Shown here: positions 6,811 to 15,264 of the stretch, piece by piece | Layout: every line of letters begins with the position of its first letter | Position numbering within the stretch: the first letter of the stretch is position 1 | NCBI GenBank assembly: GCA_964610765.1 | Contig: CAZSWS010000035.1 | Span: 1 to 26,714, forward strand | Direction: 5' to 3' | Source of the DNA: CAZSWS01 sp964610765 | GTDB taxonomy: Bacteria; Bacteroidota; Bacteroidia; Bacteroidales; Tannerellaceae | Length of the DNA: 26,714 nt | Position numbers and translations under genes: made by a program | Notes under the pieces: model-generated | The model's input: the letters and a program-made list of their open reading frames with translations, nothing else | Databases searched by the model: none | What the model was told of the DNA's origin: nothing

Positions 6811-9099
6811 TTACTCATGCTTTGAGAAAGAATAAGGAAGATCAGCATCTTGAATGCCACGTGTTGTTTCGGGCTGGTCACTCATTTGAAAATTCAATTT
6901 TGCACCTTTCAATAAGTCAAAATGATTCACATAGTTTTTTGTGTATTTCTTTCCGTTATACTTCATGGATTGAATATACCTGTGCGTGTCGCTATTTCCT
7001 TTTGCTGTAATTTCTATCTTCTTCCCATTTTCCAGATAGATAGTTGCTTTCGGAAAGTAAGGAGCACCCACTACATACTGATCGCTGGCCGGACAAACCG
7101 GATAAAACCCTAAAGCCGTAAATACATACCAGGCTGAAGTTTGTCCATTGTCCTCGTCACCACAATATCCGTCAGGTGAAGGCTGATATAAACGCGTCAT
7201 TACCTCACGTAACCAGTGTTGAGCCTTCCACGGTTCGCCGGCATAGTTGTATAGGTAAATCATATGCTGTATGGGTTGATTGCCATGTGCATAATTTCCC
7301 ATATTCATAATTTCCATTTCACGTATTTCATGGATTACACCTCCATAATAACTGTCATCAAAGATGGGCGGCAAGTAGAATATAGAATCTAACATAGCTG
7401 TAAAGTCTTTTTTCCCTCCCATCAAATCTATCAAGCCCTGAACGTCATGAAAGACCGACCAGGTATAATGCCAACTATTGCCTTCAGTAAAGGCATCTCC
7501 CCATTTGAATGGGTTGAACGGCGATTGAAACTGACCGTTTTTATTCTTTCCACGCATCAACCTCGTTTCCGGATCAAACAGGTTGCGGTAGTTTTGCGAG
7601 CGCTGTTTATAGAGTTCTAACTCAGCAGCCGGACGTCCTAACTTTTTACCCATCTGGTAAATGCACCAGTCATTATAAGCATACTCTAAGGTGCGTGCTG
7701 CATTTTCATTGATATCCACATCGTAAGGAACATAGCCCAAATCATTGTAGTATTGGAATCCCAAACGACCGGTTGAAGATACTTGTGGATGCACACTATT
7801 AGCTCCAACCAGCAGTCCTTCATACATTTCCTCAGCATTTGCCGGGATGATATTTTTAATAAGTCCTTCAGCCACAACCGAGGCTGAATTATTACCCACC
7901 ATACATCCGCGATGACCGGGACTGGCCCATTCAGGGAAGAAACCACTTTCTAAGTACGTATTCAGCAAGCCTTCTTGCATCTTCGCACCCATGGAGGGAT
8001 AGACTAAGTTGACAAAAGAGAATAAGCAACGGAATGTATCCCAAAAACCGGTATCTGTAAACATATACCCGGGAAGCACTTTACCGTTGTATGGACTATA
8101 ATGTATGGGGTTGCCTTTTTCATCGAATTCATAAAACATGCGTGGAAATAAAACAGAACGATAGAAGCAAGAATAGAACGTACGCATCCGATCGGAATCG
8201 TCACTTTCAATCCGGATACGCCCCAAGGTCTCATTCCATATTTTTCGCCCATCTGTTTTTACTTGTTCGAATGTTCTGGAACCAATTTCTTCCATATTGC
8301 GCTCAGCCTGTTCCCAGCTTATAAAAGAAGAAGACACACGTGCTTGCACCTGTTCATCTCTGTGCGTTGAAAAGCCTATGGCTGCACCGGCATGCTCTGA
8401 CCTCATTTCTAACTGATTCGAAGCCAGTTCATACTTATCCCATACTTCATGAAAAGTAAAAGGTTTGTCAAACTGAATGATGAAATAGTTTTTAAAATTG
8501 TCCGGAACACCTCCGCTGTTACGCGTGGTATAGCCTATGATTTTTTGCTCGTCGGGAATGATTTTCACATAAGACCCCCTATCAAAAGCATCTACTACTA
8601 TATAAGCTTCGTCAGCCTTCGGAAAAGTAAAGCGGAAAAACGCCGAGCGTTCAGTAGGTGTTATCTCTGTGGTCAAGTTATACTCTGACAGATAGACACT
8701 GTAGTAATAAGGCATCACCTTTTCCGCTTTATGCGAAAACCAGGATGCACGCTCATCTTGATTGATTTTCAGTTTACCGGTCATCGGCATAATGGAAAAC
8801 TGACCATAGTCATTGATCCACGGGCTGGGCTGATGCGTTTGTTTGAAGCCCCGTATTTTATCTGAGGCATACGTATAGGCCCAGCCGTCTCCCATTTTCC
8901 CTGTCTGGGGCATCCAGAAGTTCATTCCCCATGGAAGGGCTATTGCCGGATACGTATTTCCATTAGACAGAGACACTTTCGAGTCGGTACCCATCAAGGG
9001 GTTTACATAGTCGACCGGTTCTTTTGCTGATTGAGCAAATAAGGTGTTGGCTGAAAACAAGACAACCAAGCATAAAAGGGCAGGAATTTGTTTGATCAT
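6811..9099 (-). CDS. GH92 exo-alpha-mannosidase, probably alpha-1,2-specific
   Basis: This 762-residue secreted enzyme has a signal peptide (MIKQIPALLCLVVLFSANTLFAQ) and the full two-domain GH92 fold: N-terminal beta-sandwich from DYVNPLMGTDS (30-40), then the helical catalytic barrel. Key residues align by spacing with the Bacteroides thetaiotaomicron enzyme Bt3990 as I recall it. The catalytic acid is Glu539 (FTEGNSWHY). The base pair is Asp648/Asp650 (CGDEDNGQ). His590-Glu591 matches the His-Glu pair linked to alpha-1,2 specificity, 52 residues after the acid, as in Bt3990. GH92 enzymes are calcium-dependent, inverting exo-mannosidases acting on yeast mannan or high-mannose N-glycans. The downstream metallopeptidase gene is probably co-transcribed. 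Confidence 0.93.
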   Translation of the reverse strand: MIKQIPALLCLVVLFSANTLFAQSAKEPVDYVNPLMGTDSKVSLSNGNTYPAIALPWGMNFWMPQTGKMGDGWAYTYASDKIRGFKQTHQPSPWINDYGQFSIMPMTGKLKINQDERASWFSHKAEKVMPYYYSVYLSEYNLTTEITPTERSAFFRFTFPKADEAYIVVDAFDRGSYVKIIPDEQKIIGYTTRNSGGVPDNFKNYFIIQFDKPFTFHEVWDKYELASNQLEMRSEHAGAAIGFSTHRDEQVQARVSSSFISWEQAERNMEEIGSRTFEQVKTDGRKIWNETLGRIRIESDDSDRMRTFYSCFYRSVLFPRMFYEFDEKGNPIHYSPYNGKVLPGYMFTDTGFWDTFRCLFSFVNLVYPSMGAKMQEGLLNTYLESGFFPEWASPGHRGCMVGNNSASVVAEGLIKNIIPANAEEMYEGLLVGANSVHPQVSSTGRLGFQYYNDLGYVPYDVDINENAARTLEYAYNDWCIYQMGKKLGRPAAELELYKQRSQNYRNLFDPETRLMRGKNKNGQFQSPFNPFKWGDAFTEGNSWHYTWSVFHDVQGLIDLMGGKKDFTAMLDSIFYLPPIFDDSYYGGVIHEIREMEIMNMGNYAHGNQPIQHMIYLYNYAGEPWKAQHWLREVMTRLYQPSPDGYCGDEDNGQTSAWYVFTALGFYPVCPASDQYVVGAPYFPKATIYLENGKKIEITAKGNSDTHRYIQSMKYNGKKYTKNYVNHFDLLKGAKLNFQMSDQPETTRGIQDADLPYSFSKHE

Positions 9100-9149
9100 A
9101 TCTCGTGGTATTTTACGATTGTTTTTAGTTGGTAACTGTTAGTGGTTCA

Positions 9150-9157
9150 CAAAGATA
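9150..9157 (-). promoter_or_regulatory. Bacteroidota -7 box (TATCTTTG) for the GH92 operon
   Basis: On the minus strand the sequence reads TATCTTTG, ending 51 bases before the GH92 start codon. The -33 side has no clear TTTG. Confidence 0.5.
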
Positions 9158-9208
9158 AAACAGAAACTTGTATTAACCCAGCTTACTCGGTTCACTTTAG
9201 CATAAAAA

Positions 9209-9265
9209 AACATAAACAAAAAACAGCCAATGAAACGAACGCATGTTCTGATTCATTGGCTGTTT
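9209..9265 (-). terminator. Rho-independent terminator after the dipeptidase gene
   Basis: A perfect 14-bp stem (arms 9221-9234 and 9252-9265, AAACAGCCAATGAA and its complement) has a 17-base loop. On the minus strand it is followed by a T-rich run (9209-9222). It lies about 35 bases beyond the dipeptidase stop codon, so it should end that transcript. Confidence 0.85.
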
Positions 9266-9300
9266 AATCGTTTAGTCGTACACGACTTTAAGACTCTTCT

Positions 9301-10665
9301 TTATTTTTCCGCAAAATATTTGTAGAATAACGGAATGGTACGAATGCCATTAAAGAACTGCTCCAACGGGTAATTCTCGTTGGGTGAATGGATGGCATCT
9401 GACTGCAATCCGAAGCCCATCAATATAGACTTAATACCTAATATCTCTTCGAACGTAGAGATGATGGGTATACTGCCTCCCGAACGGAAAGGAACAGGTG
9501 TCTTGCCATACACATCGGTATAAGCTTTTTCAGCTGCCTTATAAGCCGGCAGGTCTATCGGACATACATAAGAAGGACCACCATGCAGATATTCAACTTT
9601 CACTTTCACTGATTTTGGAGCAATTGATTCAAAGTAGTTAATGAATAGTTCTGCTATCTTGTCATGTTTTTGATTGGGTACCAGACGCGTGCTGATTTTA
9701 GCATAAGCTTTGGATGGAAGTACTGTTTTTGCACCTTCACCTGTATAGCCCCCCCAGAATCCACACACGTCGAATGTTGGGCGTATTCCTGTGCGCTCGT
9801 TAGTTGAGAATCCTATCTCTCCGGCTTCCTCTTCAATATCAAGTGCTTTCTTGTATTCGTCGAGAGAGAAAGGAGCTTTAGCCAGCATTTCTCTTTCTTT
9901 TGCTGAAACTTCCAACACCTCATCATAGAATCCGGGAATTAATATGCGCCCTTCATCGTCTAGCGTTTGAGCAATCATTTTTGCCAATACATTGATTGGA
10001 TTAGCCACTGCTCCACCAAAAATACCGGAGTGCAAATCAGCATTCGGTCCGGTCACTTCCACTTGCCAGTATGACAAACCTCTCAGTCCGGTCGTAATAG
10101 AAGGAACATCTTTTGCTATCATCGAAGTGTCAGAAACCAATATGATATCTGCTTTTAGCATCTCTTTGTATTGCGTACAGAAAGCCGGCAAACTGGGTGA
10201 ACCTACTTCCTCTTCTCCTTCAATCAAGAACTTCACATTACACGTCAATGAGTTAGTCTGAACAAGGTATTCAAAGGCTTTAGCATGCATAAACGCTTGC
10301 CCCTTATCATCGTCGGCACCCCGTGCCCAGATTTTTCCGTCTTTAATAACCGGTTCGAACGGATCGGTATGCCAAAGTTCGATGGGGTCAACCGGCATCA
10401 CGTCCATATGTCCATATACCAATACTGTTGGAGCGTTAGGATCAATCAGCTTCTCTCCATATGTAACCGGATTGCCTTCCGTTTCATATACCTCAGCTTT
10501 ATCAGCACCGGCTTTCAGTAATAGTTCTTTCCACTTTTCGGCTGCACGATACATGTCTTGCTTATGCTCCGGAAGGGATGAGATGGATGGAATACGTATT
10601 AACTCAAATAATTCTTCTAAGAATCGTTCTTTGTTCGACTCAATGTACTTTTCAATGTCTTTCAT
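9301..10665 (-). CDS. M20 family dipeptidase
   Basis: This 454-residue cytoplasmic metallopeptidase belongs to the M20/carnosinase-like group, which uses two zinc ions to split dipeptides or short peptides. Metal and catalytic residues are visible: His86 and Asp88 (YGHMDVMP), bridging Asp119 (ARGADDDKG), general base Glu152 and ligand Glu153 (EGEEEVGS), Asp179 (VSDTS) and His426 (DAIHSPNE). A dimerisation lid domain fills roughly 195-330 (begins TTGLRGLSYWQVEV). The first Met (MKDIEKYIES) fits the family, with no signal peptide. It is monocistronic: a strong terminator follows, and a 216-base gap separates it from the upstream ABC-F gene. Confidence 0.92.
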   Translation of the reverse strand: MKDIEKYIESNKERFLEELFELIRIPSISSLPEHKQDMYRAAEKWKELLLKAGADKAEVYETEGNPVTYGEKLIDPNAPTVLVYGHMDVMPVDPIELWHTDPFEPVIKDGKIWARGADDDKGQAFMHAKAFEYLVQTNSLTCNVKFLIEGEEEVGSPSLPAFCTQYKEMLKADIILVSDTSMIAKDVPSITTGLRGLSYWQVEVTGPNADLHSGIFGGAVANPINVLAKMIAQTLDDEGRILIPGFYDEVLEVSAKEREMLAKAPFSLDEYKKALDIEEEAGEIGFSTNERTGIRPTFDVCGFWGGYTGEGAKTVLPSKAYAKISTRLVPNQKHDKIAELFINYFESIAPKSVKVKVEYLHGGPSYVCPIDLPAYKAAEKAYTDVYGKTPVPFRSGGSIPIISTFEEILGIKSILMGFGLQSDAIHSPNENYPLEQFFNGIRTIPLFYKYFAEK

Positions 10666-10788
10666 GTTTTATTGTCTATTTAAATGATTTAAAAATATAC
10701 CTATCGGTCAAATAAAATATCTTTTTAAGACTTCTCTCGTCTTGAAGTAGCAGTAAGTGAGCAAAACCTTCACGCACGTTATTGGGTG

Positions 10789-10858
10789 TAAAACAATCAT
10801 TTTGCAAGCACCAACCAGTAGCTTCTCTTGCAAATATACACTAAAACAATCACTTTGC
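10789..10858. repeat. 17-bp direct repeat pair with an internal inverted repeat
   Basis: TAAAACAATCA(T/C)TTTGC occurs at 10789-10805 and 10842-10858 with one mismatch, 53 bases apart. The inverted repeat TTTGCAAG/CTTGCAAA (10801-10808 and 10827-10834) lies between them. GGGTG precedes the first copy and CACCC follows the second a little further out. The block lies in the gap between the ABC-F stop and the dipeptidase start. It may be a regulator site, a 3'-UTR structure or a decayed insertion. Confidence 0.55.
10831..10838 (-). promoter_or_regulatory. Possible -7 box (TATATTTG) for the dipeptidase gene
   Basis: The minus strand reads TATATTTG here, about 165 bases before the dipeptidase start. 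No convincing -33 element is present and the box overlaps the inverted repeat arm, so this is a weak call. Confidence 0.3.
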
Positions 10859-10881
10859 TACTTTCACCCTTTATAAAAAGC

Positions 10882-12486
10882 TTACTCTTTTGGTTGTTTT
10901 TCCAATTCAATTATTTTGACTAGTTGCATCTGCTCAATAAAATACATATCATGGCTGACAACGAGTAGCGTACCTGAATAGCCTTGCACCGTTGAGGACA
11001 ACACTTCCATACTGTCTATATCCAAGTTGTTGGTCGGCTCGTCTAATATGAGCATATCAGGAATTTTACGGGATATCAGCAGTAAGCACAGGGAGAGCTT
11101 CATTTTTTCTCCGCCACTTAATACTGAACAAAGTTTGTCCCAGGTTTCAGCCGGGAATAACGAACGCGCCAAATGTCGCTTTACTTCATGTTCAGGCATG
11201 TTTATGTTGTAGCCTTGTGCTTGCTCATAGACTGTTTTTTCAGTATTTATGAGCGAATATGCCTGGTCAAGATACAAGTAATCAAATGTTGCTGTCTTTA
11301 CAATCCCTTTCGTAGGAAGTAAACTTCCTACCACCAGCTTAATGAACGTTGTTTTTCCTGCACCATTCAAACCTTTCAACCAAACTCGTTCTCCACTTCT
11401 AATAGATACATTCAATCCTTCATTCCACAACCATTGCTGATCGTAAGAGAAATTTGCACCAACCATCTCTACCAATACTTTCCCTTGATGAAGTTGAGAA
11501 TCATCCAACTCTATTTTAAGGGGTTTACTTTTCTTTATTGTTTCAGATAACGACCGAATTTGATTTGTCATCTCGGCTATCTTCTCTTCATGCTTTCCGG
11601 ACATAGAAGCCGTGGTATTCTCGGCACTACTGCGCCGTGCATTAGCAATAATCGTTGGCAATGATTTCTTAGCTGTCTTTTCTTTCCCTCGTGAGTCGAT
11701 TCGCTGCCTTCGTTCGGTTACTTTTTGTTGAACCCGTTTGGCTCGTCTTAATTCGCCTTGCTGATTTTCAAGCTGCCTGACTAAGGCTTCGTATGCTTGT
11801 TCTTTCTGTTCAACATAAGCGTCATAGTTGCCCGGATAGCAGACTATTTTATCAGCAAAAAGCTCATAAATCCCGGAGAGTAATTGAAGTAGTTTTCTGT
11901 CGTGAGAAACGAGCAGGACGGTGGCTTTAGTCTCGTCAATCCAGCGAAATAGTTTCTCGCGGGCATAAACATCTAAATTATTCGTCGGTTCATCCAAAAG
12001 GATTAGCCGAGGCTGTTGAATCAACAGTCCGGATAGAAACACTTTTACTTTTTGCCCGCCACTCAATAAGCTCATGGGAGTATCCGGAGTGACATCGCTT
12101 AAGTTCCAAAAATCAAGAGCCGTTGCAATACGGTTTTCAATATCCCAGTCATCATCCAATAATTCATAAAGCTCTTCATCGGTCTTTCCATCCAGGATTG
12201 CATGCAAAGCAGCTAACTTAGCTTCTACACCCAGCACCTCGGACACGGAACAGCCATCCCAAGCTGACAAGTCTTGCGGGATATAATAAGGCGTACCTTT
12301 CACCTCTACCTCAGCATAGGCTGCATGCTGAGCAATTGCTCTTAATAAGGTTGACTTGCCTACTCCATTCTTTCCAATCAACGCAACCTTTTGTCCTTCC
12401 TCAATATGAAGAGTGATGTGTTCAAAAAGCTGTTCTCGGTTAGTATGCTGATAGGTAAAATCTCTTACACTGATTATATGCATCAT
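10882..12486 (-). CDS. ABC-F family ATPase
   Basis: This is a 534-residue soluble protein with two ATP-binding cassettes and no membrane domain. Cassette 1 has Walker A GKNGVGKST (about 38-46), signature LSGGQ (141-145) and LDEPTNNLD. Cassette 2 has Walker A GLNGAGKTT (372-380), signature LSGGE and LDEPTNNLD (481-489). Between them lies a long charged, helical linker (about 225-340) typical of the P-site tRNA-interaction motif. ABC-F proteins bind the ribosomal E site; some rescue stalled ribosomes, others protect against macrolide/lincosamide/streptogramin/pleuromutilin drugs. Which applies here is not clear from sequence. The start is set at the ATG at 12486 (MMHIISV); a TTG two codons upstream and an ATG one codon downstream are alternatives. 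A leader of about 270 bases precedes it. Confidence 0.92.
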   Translation of the reverse strand: MMHIISVRDFTYQHTNREQLFEHITLHIEEGQKVALIGKNGVGKSTLLRAIAQHAAYAEVEVKGTPYYIPQDLSAWDGCSVSEVLGVEAKLAALHAILDGKTDEELYELLDDDWDIENRIATALDFWNLSDVTPDTPMSLLSGGQKVKVFLSGLLIQQPRLILLDEPTNNLDVYAREKLFRWIDETKATVLLVSHDRKLLQLLSGIYELFADKIVCYPGNYDAYVEQKEQAYEALVRQLENQQGELRRAKRVQQKVTERRQRIDSRGKEKTAKKSLPTIIANARRSSAENTTASMSGKHEEKIAEMTNQIRSLSETIKKSKPLKIELDDSQLHQGKVLVEMVGANFSYDQQWLWNEGLNVSIRSGERVWLKGLNGAGKTTFIKLVVGSLLPTKGIVKTATFDYLYLDQAYSLINTEKTVYEQAQGYNINMPEHEVKRHLARSLFPAETWDKLCSVLSGGEKMKLSLCLLLISRKIPDMLILDEPTNNLDIDSMEVLSSTVQGYSGTLLVVSHDMYFIEQMQLVKIIELEKQPKE

Positions 12487-12501
12487 ACTCAATTTTAATA
12501 A

Positions 12502-12528
12502 TTACACCATCGAAATAACGAATAACAT
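12502..12528 (-). CDS. Putative 8-residue leader peptide MLFVISMV
   Basis: A minimal ORF (ATG TTA TTC GTT ATT TCG ATG GTG TAA) ends 15 bases before the ABC-F start. An AGGTGG sequence lies 11 bases upstream of its ATG. The string LFVISMV resembles IFVISTV in the ErmC leader peptide, where IFVI directs macrolide-dependent ribosome stalling. The ORF overlaps one of two competing hairpins. Being so short, it may be chance; the position in front of an ABC-F gene is what makes it worth listing. Confidence 0.3.
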   Translation of the reverse strand: MLFVISMV

Positions 12529-12544
12529 GGTGGAAAGATCCACC
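12505..12544 (-). promoter_or_regulatory. Mutually exclusive hairpins in the ABC-F leader
   Basis: Hairpin A pairs GGTGGA with TCCACC (12529-12534 and 12539-12544, four-base loop). Hairpin B pairs CACCAT with ATGGTG (12527-12532 and 12505-12510, 16-base loop). The two share 12529-12532, so they cannot form together. B spans almost the whole small ORF and ends 18 bases before the ABC-F start codon. No T-run follows, so any control would more likely be translational. Confidence 0.4.
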
Positions 12545-12760
12545 TGATTTCATCTAATTGAGTATCACCCATGCATACAGGAAAAAAGACAGGACTATAC
12601 GTAGATAGTTTTTTCTAGCAAGAAATTGTATGAATAACCAACGACAGAACAATACCCTGAGAAGGTATTGCTTCAACAACAACCGTTATTAAAGTGAAAC
12701 CCAAGATGTAGTAGAGGTTTCTTATCTGTACATTGAACTGGTTTTAAATGAATACTTTGG

Positions 12761-12768
12761 CAAAGATA
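12761..12768 (-). promoter_or_regulatory. Bacteroidota -7 box (TATCTTTG) for the ABC-F gene
   Basis: The minus strand reads TATCTTTG here, with TTTA 18 bases upstream as the nearest -33 candidate. A second identical octamer at 12807-12814 lies just after the tamL stop. Either would give a leader of roughly 270-315 bases. Confidence 0.5.
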
Positions 12769-12820
12769 ATAAAGAATAACCATATCTAAACGAAAGAAGT
12801 AAGGAACAAAGATAAAAACG

Positions 12821-15190
12821 TTAGAATGGATAGCCCACAGCAAAGTGCCAGGCAAAGTTGCCATCGACTCCACGGTTGAAGTTGGGGCGTGTGATTGCCC
12901 ATTTTCGAGAGCCCTTTTCATGTGGATTGTAAATCTTCCACCCCACATCAAAACGCAAAACGAAGAAATCAAAATCTAATCGTAAGCCTAAACCATAAGA
13001 AGCGGCAATCTCTTTATAAAAACGGGAAAAATCAAAGTTCCCTTGTGGTTGATGATCATATTTGCGTATAGTCCAAATATTACCGGCATCAATAAACGCT
13101 GCGGCTTCAAGCTTCCAGAACAGCTTAGTACGATATTCCACACTGGCTTCTAAGCGGATATCTCCTGTTTGAATAGCGAAATAGGCTGAATCAAGCGACA
13201 TGCTACCCGGACCCAACGAACGAACACTCCATCCTCTGTTATTATTGGACCCTCCGGCATAATACCGCCGTTCAAAGGGCAGTTCTCGCCCATTTCCGTA
13301 CGGAAAACCAATGCCGCCTCCCACATGAAAGGCTATGGAGTTGCGCTCATCCAAAAAGATACTTTTAGCATAATCTATATCGCCTTTAATATATTGGCGA
13401 TAGTTTAAGCCAAACAACTCATACAGTCCGTTTTTATTTTTCTTTGCCTTGGTCAGGTTGGACATGGCATATAATATATTACCGGCCAGTTCGACAGATA
13501 CACGCAGAGAGTGAGCATTCCGTTGAGGGGTAAGCGGATCGAAGTTGTTGAAATAATAGGAATAACCGGAGCTCACTATAAACTGGTCGGAAAAGTTATA
13601 AAGCTTTGTAGAAGTGGGTAGTTCAGCATTAAACGTACTGTCTAAATAGGGTAAATAAACATAATCTACATCTAACAGGCTGAATGTATGTCGTGCAGAA
13701 GTGTTGCTACGGTCTTGCCAACTATAGCTGATTCCTCCAGATAAGATTGCCCGCTTATACTCCGGTCTTTCTTGTTGTCCATAACTGATTTTCAATTCGG
13801 TAGTAGCTTGCAGTCTTCTTTTGAAATCCCGACTGATAAAAGGAAATATCATACTGGGAATTTTCAGCGAGGTCTCAACAGCATACTCCCAGTAGTTTCC
13901 TACATCAAATTTTCGTTTACCGGACAACGATTCATAAGCCCCCCGAATCCGGGCAGAAAAGGTTTCTGATCCTTTGAAGATATTTCGATGTTGGTACGTC
14001 ACACTCGAAGCTACTCCCAATTCGCCATCTGAATGTGTCCCTTCAATATCCCAGCCTACCGTTTGAATCCTGGATGGGGTAGTCAGAATTACAGTATTCA
14101 GCTTTAAAGTATCATTCTCTTCAAACTCTTCAAACCGAATATTAATACCTTTGATTGCTTTCAACCTTGTAAACGATGAGTAAGTACGGTCTATATTTCG
14201 CTCGTCAAACATAGCTCCGGGTCTAAGATAGTTGTTGAACGACAACACCCCCGGACGTATAGAACGTCCATTCACTCCATACTTGACATGTATATTCCGA
14301 TGCATCAGTGAGTCTGTGATAATCATTCCATCTGATTGATTGCTTTTTTTCAGCGGATCATAATCGGTAATGATATCTACCTTATTAATATAATATTTCC
14401 GATGTTCAGTCTCTTTTATCGACCCATCGGGCATGATACGCCGGAAAGGCAACACGACCAAGTCTACATCTGCTTCAAAAGGAGCTACCGTTGTATCAGC
14501 CAAGAAAGCTACATTATCTTTATTAAAAGCATAATAGCCTCGCTGTCGAAAGAGGCTCGTAACGCGCTGACGCTCTTGATCCATGACCATGCGGTTAAAC
14601 AGCTCTCCTTCTTTTATTAAAGGGGTATAAGCTAAATCTGGTGAACGAAATGCCGAGCGTATCCAAGAGTATTTCGGCTTCTTAATCTTTAACAGACTAT
14701 CCAGCTCTGCGTCCTGAACCATTGTCCCATAGTTTCGTACTTTAAAGGGTTCGTTTGCCTCTATCAAGTATTCAACTTGTGCCTTCTTCTTCCCGGGAAT
14801 GGTATCAATGCGAGGGGTAACCTTGGCATTTACATAACCTTTATTCAACAAATAACGTTGCAGATTATCTACAGATTGATCTACAAGTACTGAATCTAAC
14901 ACAACCGGGGGTTCACCTATCTTTCTCAACTGTTTGTCTATCCACCGCATTCCATCAACTTTTGACAGACTATACACATACAAAGGCCAACGAATAAGAC
15001 CGAACACTTTCAGGTTGGGCTGCTGCATAGCATAAGGCTTCACCTCTGAAGATTTTATCTCAGCACTATCACTACTGAACGATACTTTGTCCAATAAGTA
15101 TTGTCCGTCTCCCACAAACTTCGTAGAGCTACAGGAAGCGAGATACAAAACTGACAGTAACAGAAATGATATCGAGACTAAATTCTTCAT
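12821..15190 (-). CDS. tamL: TamL-type Omp85 (BamA/TamA family) outer-membrane lipoprotein
   Basis: The start at 15190 gives a 789-residue protein with a lipoprotein signal (MKNLVSISF..., lipobox LASC, Cys20); an upstream in-frame ATG at 15223 would hide this signal. The N-terminal half holds POTRA-like repeats (for example the VDQSVDNLQRYLLNKGYVNAKV region and a RQRGYYAFNKDNV segment). The C-terminal half is an Omp85 beta-barrel with the conserved loop-6 RGW (652-654, in NNNRGWSVRSLGPGS), ending in an aromatic residue (FAVGYPF). Bacteroidota TamL is the lipidated TamA counterpart, thought to work with TamB in outer-membrane assembly or lipid transport. No tamB lies next to it here. It is divergent from the RNA methyltransferase gene. 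Confidence 0.88.
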   Translation of the reverse strand: MKNLVSISFLLLSVLYLASCSSTKFVGDGQYLLDKVSFSSDSAEIKSSEVKPYAMQQPNLKVFGLIRWPLYVYSLSKVDGMRWIDKQLRKIGEPPVVLDSVLVDQSVDNLQRYLLNKGYVNAKVTPRIDTIPGKKKAQVEYLIEANEPFKVRNYGTMVQDAELDSLLKIKKPKYSWIRSAFRSPDLAYTPLIKEGELFNRMVMDQERQRVTSLFRQRGYYAFNKDNVAFLADTTVAPFEADVDLVVLPFRRIMPDGSIKETEHRKYYINKVDIITDYDPLKKSNQSDGMIITDSLMHRNIHVKYGVNGRSIRPGVLSFNNYLRPGAMFDERNIDRTYSSFTRLKAIKGINIRFEEFEENDTLKLNTVILTTPSRIQTVGWDIEGTHSDGELGVASSVTYQHRNIFKGSETFSARIRGAYESLSGKRKFDVGNYWEYAVETSLKIPSMIFPFISRDFKRRLQATTELKISYGQQERPEYKRAILSGGISYSWQDRSNTSARHTFSLLDVDYVYLPYLDSTFNAELPTSTKLYNFSDQFIVSSGYSYYFNNFDPLTPQRNAHSLRVSVELAGNILYAMSNLTKAKKNKNGLYELFGLNYRQYIKGDIDYAKSIFLDERNSIAFHVGGGIGFPYGNGRELPFERRYYAGGSNNNRGWSVRSLGPGSMSLDSAYFAIQTGDIRLEASVEYRTKLFWKLEAAAFIDAGNIWTIRKYDHQPQGNFDFSRFYKEIAASYGLGLRLDFDFFVLRFDVGWKIYNPHEKGSRKWAITRPNFNRGVDGNFAWHFAVGYPF

Positions 15191-15209
15191 TAAACACTTT
15201 ATAGGACAA

Positions 15210-15217
15210 CAAATGTA
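15210..15217 (-). promoter_or_regulatory. Bacteroidota -7 box (TACATTTG) for tamL
   Basis: The minus strand reads TACATTTG, 19 bases before the chosen tamL start. This supports the start at 15190 rather than 15223, which would lie upstream of this box. The -33 side is not recognisable. Confidence 0.45.
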
Positions 15218-15238
15218 CTGCATTTTAATTATTTCCCG

Positions 15239-15246
15239 TACTTTTG
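15239..15246 (+). promoter_or_regulatory. Bacteroidota -7 box (TACTTTTG) for the RNA methyltransferase gene
   Basis: TACTTTTG lies 18 bases before the start codon, giving a very short leader that still contains AGGAG at 15258-15262. It lies within 30 bases of the opposing tamL box, so the two promoters must overlap. Confidence 0.45.
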
Positions 15247-15264
15247 ATTTAAAATACAGGAGAC

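Larger units (their letters stand above)
12487..12820 (-). other. Long leader region upstream of the ABC-F gene
   Basis: These 334 bases separate the tamL stop from the ABC-F start. On the minus strand they hold two TATCTTTG boxes, a three-codon ORF (ATG at 12732, MYR), an inverted repeat CAATACC/GGTATTG (within 12650-12672), two competing short hairpins and an eight-codon ORF just before the gene. There is no longer reading frame worth calling. The arrangement resembles an attenuation leader. Confidence 0.5.

Noticed and set aside
6687..7010. Antisense open frames inside the GH92, metallopeptidase, ileS and other genes
   Set aside because: They lie opposite strong family matches, have no recognisable motifs and no promoter support; treated as shadows.
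12487..12492. TTG start two codons upstream of the ABC-F ATG
   Set aside because: An ATG is available immediately downstream and the extra residues add nothing to the fold; kept only as an alternative.
12807..12814. Second TATCTTTG as the main ABC-F promoter
   Set aside because: It lies only six bases past the tamL stop with no -33 partner; the box at 12761-12768 is as good and nearer, so this one is mentioned but not called separately.
15191..15223. Upstream ATG for tamL
   Set aside because: It would add 11 residues before the lipoprotein signal, and the likely -7 box lies inside this extension.
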